Source of the DNA: Protonemura montana
Taxonomy: Eukaryota > Arthropoda > Insecta > Plecoptera > Nemouridae
Assembly: GCA_947568835.1 (NCBI GenBank)
Contig: OX387612.1
Location: forward strand, 10,294,001-10,358,000
Direction: 5' to 3'
Length of the DNA stretch: 64,000 nucleotides
Part shown: one piece after another, positions 24,301 to 39,300 of the stretch
Layout: each line of letters begins with the position of its first letter
Position numbering within the stretch: the stretch's first letter is position 1
Translations under genes and position numbers: made by a program
Notes under the pieces: model-generated
What the model was told of the DNA's origin: nothing
Seen by the model: the letters and a program-made list of their open reading frames with translations, nothing else
Databases searched by the model: none

Positions 24301-27300
24301 TCCCGAAGATCAGGTGGGCAAAGAGACAAAGAGTCGAGCACTCAATACAATACAAATACAATAAATACAATAAAATGCAATACAATACAATACAATAAAT
24401 ACAATAGAGTTGGCACACTATAAAGGGTACCTATAAAGATAAGATACATTTTTTCCAAAAAGATTTTTCCAATTCCAACAATAGACCAATTGGCATTTCA
24501 TTTGAGTTCACTGCACTGGAATAAAGTAACATTATTTGACATATGTGGCACGTCAGAATATTTTTTATTTCCTGGTTAAATATTTTTTTACAGTGAATCC
24601 CGTGATTTTATCAATGAAATGCAAGTTTGACTCAATTTCTTAACTGTACTTACCTCTCTTGTCCTCTCTCTCTCTCTCTCTCTCTCTTACCTTAGTCGCT
24701 TACATTTCTTATTGTATTTCTTTGTCTTATTACAGTATTCAAAGTTAAATTGTTACAGCAGATTTCTTAAAATAATTAATTAAACGTTTAAGACAATTAT
24801 CTTGGTCAATCATCTTACAGTACTTCAGTTTCTTCTAAACCACTCTTTCACTTTTTACGTTCGAACTGTCTTTGCAAAGTAATCCAAGCAATTTTTTTTT
24901 AAATCATTTCAATTATTTCAAAATAAAAAATTGATGCCCAAACAGGGTTAGATTCCCCGTTTGGTCAACAATTTTTTAGAGATTATTAGTGTTCCTAATA
25001 ATAAAATACCACGCGCATTGCAAGCTTTTGCAATTTAAATAAGATTTCAAATCATCCACACTCTCTTACAAACTTCAGTTTGTACAAAATTTGTACAAAC
25101 AAATTAGTAAGAATGCTTTAACATTTTTTTCAAGCAACAAATTCAACCAACGTTCTTGTCCCAAGAAAGGAAAAATGTATGCCTGTACCCCTATCTCTGA
25201 CATACAACCTCTTGGCCAGGTTCTGATGAGAGCATTGCGAGACTTCAACGTTCCAAAGATCGTCACAGACGACTCTCCGATCTTCATGGGGCTCATCGGC
25301 GACTTGTTCCCCGCTCTCGACGTGCCCCGAAAGCGAGACGTCGACTTCGAACGTCTGTGCAGACACTCGGCAATCGACCTCAAGCTGCAGCCGGAGGACA
25401 ACTTCATTCTCAAGGTAAGTTTGGAAGGCAGCAGCCAAAATGCCATTACGTATTTTCATGATGACAACCACCAACAAAATGGCTGACACTGCAATCGCAC
25501 CTTGAGAAAGTAGTGTTTTTTTATTTTATTTTCCACAGACTATAGGTACTAATGGGTTACCATGCTACTGCTATGTTTGTTGTTAATAGCTTTTCACTGA
25601 ACAAGTAATAATAATATATGTTCATGCATGAATAGTAATTAATTCATGCAAAGGGTCAAATTCAAATTGGAGATATTGAAAGTCTGCATCCAAACTTTGC
25701 ATTTCTCTTTTCCATTCTCCATAAAGTTGCTGGAAAGAAGCTTCTTAAGCATTTTTATATCAAATTGGGGTGTTTACTTTTTGCATCGGGTAGTTAGTCT
25801 GGGCATCAGCTCTTGTTCTGTGAGCATCCGGCAGGCATAGTCCCGGCAGGATAAGGAGGTAAATTTTAGGAGCTCTGTCAGAGGATCTCAGCATGTTCTT
25901 GGCTACCAAACGTTGAATCTACCATCGAACCTCCTATGCTAGGCCATGATATACCCGTGGTAACATAAGATAGCAGAATTGAGAAGCTCTGTCAGGCGAT
26001 CTTAGCATCTCCATGGCTACCAAACGTTGAATCTACCATTGAACCTCCTATGCTAGACCATGATATACCCGTGGTAACATAAGATAGCAGAATTGAGAAG
26101 CTCTGTCAGGCGATCTTAGCATCTCCATGGCTACCAAACGTTGAATCTACCATTGAACCTCCTATGCTAGGCCATGATGACCTTTTCAACAAAAAAAAAA
26201 TTACCTTTTCAGAAACATTTGAGTTTATGGATCCTGGATAATGAGGAAATAATAGAATGAAATTGTGTGATTGTTCTGTCACCAGATTGTGCAGCTGGAA
26301 GAGTTGTTCGAAGTGCGGCACTCCGTGTTCATCGTGGGCTACGCTGGCACCGGCAAGAGCATGGTGTGGAAGTCGCTCTACCGCACGTACCAGAACCAGA
26401 AGCGCAAGCCCATGTACAACGATCTCAACCCAAAGGTAGTCACCGGCCGGTCTAAGCTCGCTTTTGAAAAAGACCAGCTCCACATGGCCCGTTATCAAAA
26501 CAGTGCGTCGTTAAACACCACAAATCAACCAATCAAAAGATAATTTATATTTGTTTTGTATTTGTATTTTATTATCTGTTGTAGTACATTTTTCAATATG
26601 TATACATTGTCATCAGATAATATTACTAGTAGCAGTCTAGCATAACATGTATGTCTAGCCAAGCACGCCCTAACCTAATAATCTTTATCATAAAATTCCT
26701 CTAAATTGTAAAACTCTTCTTGGAGGAGGAAGATCTTGAGGTTTGTCTTGAATGCATCCCTGCTTGCAATGCATCTCAGTTGTGGAAGGCTTCACATGAT
26801 CTTGAACACTTTCAGGCGGTGACCAACGACGAGCTGTTTGGCATCATCAACCCCGCGACGCGTGAGTGGAAAGACGGACTTGTGTCGGTGCTGATGCGAG
26901 ACCAAGCCAACTTGACGGGCGACGGTCCGAAGTGGATCGTCTTCGACGGCGACATCGACCCCATGTGGATCGAGTCGCTGAACACTGTCATGGACGATAA
27001 TAAGGTATGATCTTGCGTTTCTCACATCAGGACACATTTTATTGAAGAAAAAATTCTTTCTTTTCAGATCACCAAAGGTAAACAACTCTGAGCTTGGTAA
27101 AGTTTTGGATTGATGACCAGATTTGTTTCCTAGAGAGCTTGGAGAGATTGAAATGTGTACAGCTTCACTCGCCTTGCTTATCAACCTCTCGACAGCATGT
27201 ATTTGTGAAGGAATCCTGCTGTTCGAGTTCAACCGTCCTTAGGAAGGGATGTTAAGCCAGTGGTCCCCTTGGTGCTCGTTAACAGGAATAGGCTACGTAC

Positions 27301-30300
27301 CAGCGCCAGGTTTCCCCTCCTCCCTTCTAGGCTAGGTTATGTTCATCATTATTCTTGCCATCACCGACGCCATCAGACCAGTGCCACACGGCCTGCTGTG
27401 AAAATAGTGCGACGTTTTTTACCACACCTCAATCAACTCATAAAATACCAACTGAAGTGATTGTATGTACAGATGTTTTGTTCTGACCACCCTTTGGCCA
27501 CTTGGCTCAGGTGCTGACTCTGGCGAGCAACGAGCGTATCGCGTTGACGCCTGGAATGCGCCTGCTGTTCGAGATCTCTAACCTGCGAACGGCCACCCCA
27601 GCCACTGTGTCGAGAGCTGGCATTCTTTATATCAACCCCCAGGACCTTGGCTGGAACCCGTGAGTTGACCTTATAAACAATAGAACCTTTCAGTAGGGCA
27701 AGTAAAGAATGCCAACATGACCATTTCTCTCAAATTTAGGCTTGTTTAGGTCTTGTCACTGAAATGAGCAAATATTTAGCTACAACAACACTGATCAAAG
27801 GGTTTTGTGGATACAGCCACAATTTAATTTTTAGCGTTTTGTTTATTATTACGTTTAAAATTTTGCTGTCATTTAAATTTGTTGCTTTGGCCTGCATGGC
27901 TCTTTGCTGATCAATTTTGTTGAGAGACGGACGCAAAATTATTGGAATGCCTAAAGAAATATTTGTGATAATTCATTTATATTGCCCTGTACGTTTCTGT
28001 TGCTGCCTTTATTAATTAAAGTTCAAAATATAGAGTTGATACAAACTGTAGAGTTCTCCTGTGTAGCTAATGTTCAATCAGTTCTTTAAATTTGATATTT
28101 ATATATTAGGTAGCTTAAACTCAATCTGATTACAAAATTCTTGATAAAATAATGTAATTCAGTTCATTTTATATTATTTTATCAACAAAAACCATGCATA
28201 TAATGGCATATGACAAGTCAATCTTAAATCTATGTTCTAATAAACCTTAACAAATTACTCCCCTCACATTTCCAAGTTTCAAAGCTCTCTGAAAGTGTTT
28301 GAGTTTGTCTCAGATTCGTCACGAGCTGGATCGACACCAGACCAAACCAAGCGGAGAAAGCGCAGCTGATAATCTTGTTCGATAAGTACGTACCGCCGTG
28401 CCTGGAGGCATCTCGCGTGCGATTCAAGAAGATCACGCCAGTCGTGGAGATCTCACACATCCAGACTTTGTGCCACCTTCTCGACTGTCTCTTAACTCCC
28501 ACCAACGTACCGGCCGACTGTCCCAAGGAGTGGTACGAGATCTACTTCGTATTCGCGTGCGTTTGGGCATTCGGAGCTGCTACCTTCCAAGATCAGGTGA
28601 CAAACGATGTTCTTTTGATTTTATTTATATTGTTGTAGATGAAATGGTGATGTTCTTCAGAGCCATGAGCAGATGGTAATATATTAAACTGTTTTATCTG
28701 TTTTGCAATCCTAAAAAAAGAGCTCAGACTGTGTTTCCTTGGCGTTGGGGCAGTCCTGGAGAGGTTGGCACCAACATCGACGAGAGGTTGACTTAGATTC
28801 TTTTTAGGACCAAAATTAATTCTTAGCAGAGCAAAATTGTTTAATATATTACCGTAGTTGTACATATATTGATTGTGTTAAAAACAGGGAAGAGAGAAGG
28901 AGCAAAACTTACTAGAGAAGAAAATTGCCACATCTCACATCTCAGGAAAAAGTCAACACCCCAAACGTCTTATTTCTTGGGATTTCTACAAGTTTTTTGA
29001 TAAGTGCACTGCCCCACGCCGATTTTATTCTTCGTTAAATTGCAATCCGTCCCTCTCTGACTCCCTATTTGCATTTCAAAACTTGGAACAAATGCATGAT
29101 TGTAGTGATTTATTTTTTTGTTGTAATTTACACTTTTATCAAAATTATTCTTGGTTTAAAGATTTCATCAGGCCAATTTTTCACTTCCCTGGCTCCTTCC
29201 CCAGCAGTCTGTGTTCGTATACAGTTCTGTGGTGCTCCTATTTTCCTGTTTTGGTCAAAACTATCTTCATCTTTTGGCCCAGCTATTGTGCTCTGCTCTA
29301 GCACTGGCACTGGCTTAACATAGGCACTAGAGCCGGGGAATGGATCGCGATATTGCCATCAGTCCGCAAAAGGTGCAAGGCGAGCTAAACAAACTTTATT
29401 TAGATTTTTTCTGGAGATGATAAGTCAATAAATTTGTCTGCTTCCCCTTTAATGCAGTTGTTCGTTGACTCAGATCGTCGACTACCGAGCTGAGTTCAGC
29501 AAGTGGTGGTCCAACGAGTTCAAAACCGTGAAATTCCCGCACGGCTCCGTCTTCAACTACTCGATCGACCCGGAGACCAAGCGTTTCGTCAACTGGACGG
29601 AGCGAGTTCGTCCGTTTGAACTAGACTACGACATACCACTTCAGAGCACCCTGGTGGACACGACCGAAACCACGCGGCTTCGATATTTCATGGACTTGCT
29701 TATGGCGAGAAAAGTTCCCATTATGCTGGTGAGATTTCCTGCCGTTACTTACGCTATTTGACAAAACTGAGCAAACATTTTTGGAGTGAGTTGCAAGTGT
29801 CAACGGATGTTTGTTTTAGACTCATGTCTACTTGATGTAACCTTAGCACTAGTTTTTGTCAACGTAAACAGATGTTTTGCCATTTAATTGCACACGTCAC
29901 TATAAGGATGGGTGACCACCGAACGGTTTGGCATGTTGAAAACACCGGTCCTCGTGAGATCACCGCAGTTAAGCAACACGGCGCTGAGTCAGGTATTGAA
30001 TGGGCGACCATCATACACATGACCAGTTCTGTTTTGGAGAGAGGCTAGAGGGATGAAAGTTAAGCAAAAGTGCACTGGGTCAGGTATTATTTATTTTTAT
30101 TTCACAACTTTGGAAATTTGGATGGGTGACCAACATACACATGACCAGTTCTGTTTGGGAGAGAGGTTGGAGGGATGAAAGTATAGCAACACTGCGCTAG
30201 TTCAGGTATTGGATGAGTGACCATCATACACATAACCAGTTCTGTTTGGGAGAGAGGTTGGAGGGCTGAAAGTTAGTACAACAACTTCTAGCCTCACTCT

Positions 30301-33300
30301 GCTCTTCACGTTCCATTGCTCCGCCACTAGGTTGGTGCTGCCGGCTCAGGCAAGAGCGTCATCGTCGCCGACAAGTTGAACTCGCTCGGAGAGAACTATG
30401 CAGTGCAGAACGTACCGTTCAACTTCTACACGACTTCGGAGATGCTCCAGAAGGTAAGCAAGTGATTTTTATGCAACTGCTGGTACTTTGGCTTTGAGAG
30501 AGTTATGTATACAAGTAATAAAAATGTGTTAGATATTAACAATATTAATTAACACAAAATTTAGGGCTAATGCAATAAGTTTATTAAGTTACAGCTTGTT
30601 TTGGTCCTGCAATGGGACCTTAGGTAATGGTCCTGCTTTGCACACATTTTGTTTGAAAGTTACTCTAGGATAATATTCTCATGACCACTTATAGGTACAT
30701 AATTTTTTTTTTTTAACAAAATCAAATCAATATTTTTTTTTTTTGGCAATGCAACTCTCATATTCCCACAGAAGAAAAGTTCCATAACCAACCAAATTAT
30801 AAAAGAAAACTTGATATCTATATGTAAATATTATTATTATTTTTTTTTTTGCTAAAAATCGTCTCAAAAAGTCAGTGTCCAAGTAGCTCAATGGGTTGGA
30901 GCAACACCCGTGACAGGTAGAGATCGGGGTCCGAGTTCCTGTTTGGGCATCAATTTTTGAGATGGTTATAGTGCTCATAATAATAAAAGACTTTTTATTA
31001 TTAAATATAGTAACAGTATTATACGTTTTATTAGTAGAAGAAGTACATAGTATTCTTACTACATGTATCATTAAATTATCATGCATTACCTACCTATTGC
31101 AACCTTGAGGGAAAATTTACTCAAAGTTGTAAATAAAAAAATAATAATAACTAAGTAAGATCTTACCATTTTCTCAACTATTACCAGTTTGTTAATCTTA
31201 TCTGAGAGCTCATTGACAATCTCTCATCTGACTTGACATTGCTGATGTGAGCGTATTCTCGAAGGTGCTCGAGCGGCCTCTTGAGAAAAAGGCGGGCAGG
31301 AATTACGGACCGCCGGGCAACAAGACAATGATCTACTTCGTTGACGACATGAACATGCCCGAAGTCGACACTTACGGAACGGTTCAGCCGCATACCCTCA
31401 TTCGCCAGTACATGGACTACAATCACTGGTATGTTGTAAGCATTAAATACTCTATGTTTGATCCTAGCCCAGAAGTCTGATGGAAAGTATTATTTATTGT
31501 TATTGTAATTTATTATTAGCTTGGATGCCGTATACTAAAGATAAAGTTCCCATTACAGAGAAGATACAGGTTTGATTTTGTATTTATTTCTTGGACATTT
31601 TGCTGAAAACCACAGAAAATAATCTTGAAGACCTCATTAATTAGTGGTGCTTACTTAACAATTTGAAAATTAAAATTAATTAACAATTAAAAATGTGAAA
31701 TACTACTGTATATTTATAAACTAACTACAATATTTGATGTAATTATTGGTACTTTAAATTCTATAAACACTATTGTAATTCTATTAGCCTCAGGTAATTA
31801 TTGTTCTACCAAAGTTATTAGTAAACAAATAAATAAATAATATAAATAATCAATAAAATTGGCTCAGAATATCAGAATATTTCAGTCTGCTTGTAATTTC
31901 ATCGGTCACTGGTACTTTATTCAATCAATCGAAGCTGAATTGCCTCCTTGAATTCATTTAATTGACCATGTAATGTCTTGCTTAGTGCTCTTTCCCACGA
32001 TGATTTAACAGAAGGTCCCAGCTCTTTCAGCCAATGAGTCGGCTCAATTTGATCACGTGACACATTCAACTGCAACTGCAGCGAACTGGGTCGGCAATGT
32101 TTGAGAAATATTGAACCTTCGCAATATTTTGCCGCTTTTGCTTCAGACTCAGCTGCATTTTTTAATGGTCTTTTTGACTCTCACAACAAGGTATAAACTA
32201 GTATCATTTATGTCTCGATTGGGAGTACCTCAAAACCTTACATGCTACCCTAAATTTTATTTATTTTCGGTTTAAAAACGCAACTTCAACTTTTATTTAG
32301 ATGTTGCAAAATCGTGCCCCGACCCGCTCCAGTCTACTTGCTTTCCCAACTAAATTTCCCAACGTTTCGTAACTTCTACCTGTTACAAGTTACAAGGTAT
32401 AATATACAGGTACAAGTTACGAAACGTTGGGAAATTTAGTTGTTCTTCACTTAGCATTGAAAACCCAGTTGAAATAGTTTTTGTTAAAACTAGTGCTAAG
32501 TTTAGATCAAGTAGACATGAGTCTAAAAACTAACGTCTGTACCACTTTTCCTCGTTTCCTAGGTATGATCGTATCAAGATCACACTGAAAGACATCCACA
32601 ACTGTCAGTTTGCTTCGTGCATGAATCCGACGGCAGGAAGTTTCACCATCGACCCGAGACTGCAGCGTCACTTTGCTGTCTTCGCCGTTAACTTCCCGAC
32701 CGGAGATCCCCTGACGCACATCTACAGCGAGTTGCTCAGTCAGCATCTCGCCAACCCGCTATACAAGTTCCCACTCGGCGTGCAAAAACTGTCAGACAAG
32801 CTCGTAGATACCGCTCTGACCCTGCACATCAAGATGGGCCAGGCTTTTCTACCGACTTCCGTCAAGTTCCACTACATTTTCAACCTTCGAGATCTGTCGA
32901 ATATCTTCCAGGTAACATATTAGCATAACTACTCTTCTATGAAATTCAATAAAAACTTTTAAATGGATTATGAAATGCAGACAAGGAGAGAAGAAATGCA
33001 ACTTACTGATGTTAAAATAGCTGGTTGCGATTAATGCAGAGGTCAGAGTCTGTTTTTTTCATGTTGAGTGTGAATAGAAGAAAATGCTTGATCTTTTAAA
33101 GAGTAGGTACCTAATAAATCTGCCCCAAAGTTTTATATAAATTATGACCTAGGTCCAAGCCTAGTCCATTCTCTAGGGTAAAAGCGGTAACTAATCACTA
33201 CTTAAGTAATTTTTTTTTGTTATTGTTTATAAAACTACAATCACCAGTTGTATTCTGCTTTAGTTAGTTGTCCCTTCAAAAATTGAATACTGCAATAATC

Positions 33301-36300
33301 CCACTGATGATAAGTTGCCTAGATTAAAAATGGGCAACTATAAAACTGGCAAAAAGTTAAACATTCCTTATCATACTTTATTTTTTTCATTTCATTACAC
33401 TGGGTTACAATTCATTTATCTTCAGTATCCATAATTCATATCCAAAAACATATAAAACATACGATTTATCCAATTACGTATCCAATTCATGTACAATATC
33501 CAATATTCATATGACAGAGTTACCCTGTTCTATCTATTACACCTGCCCCAATCCTTGCTTTGAAATTCTGTACAGAGTTTGGCGATGGGAGGAGTTTTTT
33601 GCACCCTTAGCATCTGAACATGATTTCACCACCATAAATATCGATTGCAGGGCATTCTCTTCTCTACCACGGAATGCCTTCCGAACGGCATGCAGCTAGC
33701 CAGGCTCTGGATGCACGAAGCTTCCAGGGTTTACGGAGACAAGCTCATCGACCAGGTCGACCAGGGCAACTTCCAGAAGATGCTGGTCGAGTATGCAAGG
33801 AAGGGATTCGACGACATGGATGAGGTTTTGCTACTCGAACAGCCGCTGATCTACTGTCACTTTGCCGAGGGGATCGGAGAGAACAAGTACATGCCAATAA
33901 AGGACTGGGAACAGCTGTCCAAGCTGCTTGCTGAGGTTGGTCTAACGACAACTAGCAAGTCACACATAGTCGGTTGCTTCTGAGGTTTCAAGTCCCCCAG
34001 TTTGTCAGGGTTATAACTTATTTTCAAACAAGCTCTTCATAAAAAAGAAGTCCTAAAAAATATTTGGTTGCCGAACATTTGGCAACGTTTGCCATGAGAT
34101 TTAAAGTGAGGTCGATGATTTGCGTAGTAACCGTAAAGATATTCCATTTTTATTTCATTTTCATTTGCTTTATGAGGATGTATCTCGTCTCTAGATGCAA
34201 AACAAAATGAAGGTGTATCTCAATTTAACATTAGTTCTTAAGTAGGTACTGAATAACTTATAAAGCATATTTCCAAAGCATGCAGATGAAGAATTGTGAC
34301 CTATTTTGTGCTGCAAGGGTATTTTGGTGGTGTTTTTTAGTATAGTTCTTTTATTTGTATACAATTTCCATATGTTTTTTTTGTGAAATATATGTAAGAC
34401 ATCGTCTTTGAATACCCATCATGGTATATGGACATAAAAACAATAAAAAAGAAATAAAAAAAAGAAATTGCCGAAGAAGATAATGTTGTTCAATTACCAA
34501 AAATATTAACCATAGTAAATTATCACGTGTTGACATTGGAAGTCAGAAATCTAATTTTTTCTTTTTAGATAAATAGGAAATATTAGGCTAATAGCGACGA
34601 TTATTTGCATATTTTGGTTATGAATATTCTATTTGTTCTTACATCAAATCTTTCAACTTAACAACATAGCATAGACTACATTATTTCAAGTCTAAGACTC
34701 GAATGCTTCTCTTTCTCCCCTAACAGGGCATGTCGCAATACAATGACCTGGTCGGAGCCATGAACCTGGTGTTGTTTGAGGACGCCATGAACCACGTCTG
34801 CCGTATCTCGCGCATCCTCGAGGCTCCTCGCGGCAACGCCTTGCTGGTCGGAGTCGGCGGCAGCGGGAAGCAGTCGTTGTCGCGGCTCTCGGCATTCATC
34901 AGCGGCCTCGACGTGTTCCAGATACAACTGCGGAAGGGTTATGGCATACCAGACCTGAAGGTAAGGAAACGATTTATATACTGCTGGTACCATGAGGGAA
35001 CTTGACCCAACATTCTGTGCTTTTTGATATTCTTCTATTTCACAGTTTTCTTCTAAATTTATAGCATGCCTAAAGACTGGTTTTTGTGTTGGATAGTGAG
35101 GTTGCAAAAGCTGGTAGCGAAAGAGTTTTACAACGCACTTCGAGTAGAAGATTACAGAAATGTAGTGAAAGAAAATGCAGAACAGTCGAAAATGCCAATA
35201 TTTTTTCACTGATGACAGTTGGCAGTGTCAACATTGTTAAAGATGGAAAAGAAGCTAGACTGGAAAAATATGCAACCAAACCGGGATACAAACCCGAGAC
35301 CTCCCAATTGCCGGTCGGGTGCTCTACTAACTTAGCTATCCGGACACACATATTCCAGCTTTCGCGGGGGTGGGTTAAGGGATCCCCTCAACGGGGAAGA
35401 GGCCGAGGTGACTCGTGTGGTCGAGTTCGTCAATGGCCACAGGACAGAATGGTCTGTCAAGATGTTTGTCTTCTTACTTTGTTTGCGCTCTAAGAATCTT
35501 AACAATTCTGGTGATGACATCAGAGATTGATGACATCAACGACAAAGTATGCACAGGTGAAGTGACCTCCTGCTTGGATTGTAGGTAGACTTGGCTGGCC
35601 AGTACATGAAGGCGGGCGTGAAAGGTGCCGGTGTTGTCTTCCTGATGACCGACGCACAGGTGGCAGAGGAACGGTTCCTGGTACTCGTCAACGACATGCT
35701 GGCCTCTGGCGAAATACCAGACCTGTTTGCTGACGATGAGGTATAATGTTTTTTTTATTGTTAACACATTTTATTTATTTATTTTAACAGAACAAATGTT
35801 CTCAGCTTTCCAACGGTTCAAGTTCAAACGGCTACTGCGCATGAACAGTGGCAGAAAAAATATTTATATATTTTTTTTTTCTTTCCTTGGTCTACTCTGT
35901 TTATTTACTTACAGTTTTTAAAGTTTACATATTTTTGTGTTGATTTGACACAAATTTACCACTTATTTGGTGTTACACAAATTATAAAAGGGTTACACAA
36001 ATGCTGAAGGTTCTGGAAACACTGCTGTGACTGCCTTTTTGAGAGGATTTTAAGGCATTTGATGAGAATGACGAATCTCCAAGGAGTAAATTCTTTACGC
36101 TGTGGTGAATTCTCAAGCTTGCATTGCTACGTTTGGTCAGATTTTGCAGGCTGCTTGTACCAAGGTAGATTTTATTGGGTTGACCAATATTTGCAACATT
36201 TATTTGTGTGTATTTAGGTGGACAACATCACTGGAGGAATCAAGACTGAAGTGAAGGCTGCTGGAATTTCAGAGACAAAAGACAATTGCTGGAAGTTCTT

Positions 36301-39300
36301 CATCAACAAGGTAACGTACTAAATAACTTGAGTATTTATAGCACTGGTTATGAGGTTCACTGTAATGCAATAAAGTATCGGTGTCAAAGATAATAAAAGT
36401 CGATACAAGTTACACTTTGTAAATAACTAATGATCGTTTCGTTTCCTCCAGGTACGCGGCTTGCTCAAGTGCGTTCTGTGTTTCTCCCCCGTGGGCTCCA
36501 CGCTACGCGTACGTTCTCGCAAGTTCCCGGCCATCATCAACTGCACGGCGATCGACTGGTTCCACGAGTGGCCGCAGTCCGCTCTCGAGTCCGTGTCCCA
36601 GCGATTCTTGGAGGAGATCGAGGTCAGTTCCTTATGCCAAACCCACAACGAAGAGTTGAAGTTAAGTTTTGAGTTTATTTAAACTCAAGTAAGTGCAAGT
36701 GCAACTTTCTAGTCAAGGTTCCAGTGTGTATGAGGTGTATCCAGACTAGAAAAATAGTTTTCCTGTAAGGAATACTGTCAGCTTAATTTTGAAGGCAGGG
36801 CAAACTTTGGTGTCTTAAATTGCCACTGGAAGCTTTCTGTCAATTTTCCTGCCCTCGTTCAGGATTTGTCTGGACGGTATTTGAAGTTTGCAGACGTTTG
36901 CAAATCTACCGCTGTCCTTGTGTTGGTGCTTTTTGGTTGGGTAGATATCAAGGTTGGCCCTGACAAAGAGTTCTCTGGTTATAAGAACTTGAAACCTCAA
37001 ATTTATGTAAGTTAAGCTCTATTTCTGCTTTATGAATCTCTCTCTAGCGTTACAATCCGGTTTTGCTTGTTAAGATAAATAGATAAAACCTTTTTTAGAG
37101 GTTAAAAGTGTTTTTGATGAGTCTGTATGATCGATAATCAAGGAGTAGAACTATGAGGTAGTAAGCGAACTCACAATCGCTCTGATTTCAGTGACACTAA
37201 ACTGCGTTAAAATCCACAGAGTTGAGAGCATTCATAGATCTCACATGGATTGAAAAATGCCTTTCGGCCGTTTGCAGCTGATGGTTATTGCATGAGCCGT
37301 GCATTTTTCAAAGCTAAAACTGCTCCGATGACTCTTTGATCCTTGTTTCTGTGTGGTCCAGGTGTTGCCGGAAGAGTTGAGACATTCTGTCTCCCTATTC
37401 ATGGCGTACGTGCACACTGTGGTCAACACGATGTCCACTCTCTACCTGCTCAACGAGAAGCGTTACAACTACACAACGCCCAAGAGCTTCTTGGAGCAAA
37501 TCAATCTCTACTCCAAGCTGCTGGCAGAAAAGACGGTATGTTTGGTTTTATTCAATGTACACTATTTTTTTTAACAATTGACGATTTCACCAAAGACAGA
37601 AGTGCGATTGTATTACTTGTCAATAACTTTTATTATACTGACCTATTTCTATGCTCCAAAGTGTATTTATGTATTATTTTATACTTTTATTGGAGCATGT
37701 ATGTAATTTTAAAGCTTATGTACATTGGAATAAAAAGCATTTGCAATTTAAATTGCAAACTTATCAACTTAGATATTCAAATATAAATGAAACTAGGTAC
37801 ATCAACTAAAATGCTATGCAATTGTCAGGTGGCAACATTGAACAGTTTATGGACTGGGTATTGGGACAGGTTGACCTAGAGGGTCGGATTGTTCGGCTGG
37901 AGAACGGATTGCTCAAGTTGTTGAGCACGGGGGAGCAAGTGGACGGACTCAAGGAGACTCTCAAGGACCAGGAGGTGGTCCTCAAGGAGAAGAACGATGC
38001 CGCTGACCAGCTCATCCAAGTCGTCGGAATCGAAACCGAGAAGGTTTGTTTTGTTTGGGGTTGTTTATTTAGAAAAAAAAAATGTTTACAGTACACTATA
38101 AATTATTGTAGTTTCTTAGCTTACATTTTTACTCAAAAAATAACATAGCTTTCTAATTTTCCACTAAACTATATTAGTTATTTTAGTTCTACTAAACTAA
38201 ACTCAGAGGTACTTCATATTTTTAGACCCAAATCTTCAACAATGATACTATTCTAGATTTGAGTTTTTTCAAATAGCTTGTGTCAGTGAATGTGCAAAAG
38301 ATTGTAACTTTTCATAAGAACAATAAATATTGCTTTGATCAAAGCCGCATAGCAAGGGAAAAACATATCGAAACAAAATGGAACATATTCTCAATGTTCC
38401 AATTCATAGCGCTTATCCTTAACCATTTAAATATTGTTAATGTTAACACTAATATCTTCTTTAAATTTGCATGCCAATTGTTTCACCTTTGGAATAGCGC
38501 ACGTTCTAAATAAATAAATTTAAAAAAATCCACAAAGTAAATGGTAAGTAATTATCCTTGATACTCTGCAAAAGATCTAAAAGAAAATAATAATAAAAGA
38601 CAAATCCTGACCACCAACAGGTATCCAAAGAAAAAACATTTGCAGCGGAAGAAGAAAAGAAAGTGCGTGTCATTGAAGAGGACGTCTCCGTGAAGGCCCA
38701 CGTCTGCGCGATTGACCTCGCGAAGGCGGAGCCTGCACTCATCGCAGCGCAAGAAGCTCTGAACACGCTCAATAAGACCAACCTGACAGAGTTGAAGTCG
38801 TTTGGCACGCCCCCCGCAGCCGTCGTCAGTGTTGTGGCGGCGGTCCTCGTGCTCATGTCCCCGAAAGGCAAGGTTGCCAAGGACCGGAGCTGGTTGGCGT
38901 GCAAAGCTCTCATGGCACGCGTTGACGTTTTCTTGGTCAATCTCATTCAGTACGATAAGGTACGTTGTATTAATAACATGTCGGTAATGTTACACTTTCT
39001 TTGCCAAAACTGGCCACCAAATGACTTTTTTATGGCGAAAATAAAGGAGGCACCTTTGTTTCTAGAGTTCAGAAATAATATGTCGCAGATTACTTTCATT
39101 TGTGATTGGTTTACGCTCAATTTATCTTTATTAAAGCTTAGCTCACCGATTGATAAACATGTATCGATGTTTTGAGTTTTTGTTATTTAATTGTAGAGGT
39201 TTATTAATATGGACCGCTGCAGGTGTCATCAGATGGCACCTACCGTTACAACATGTTGCCGGCCTCGTTTGCTCAGCAGAAGTTGTATTAATATTGTTGA

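Noticed and set aside
37816..37869. Extending dynein exon 42 leftward ([12 protein letters not shown])
   Set aside because: It is open in frame but lies before the acceptor TTGGGACAG; family alignment joins EKT directly to VDLEGRI, and the upstream AG gives a stop.
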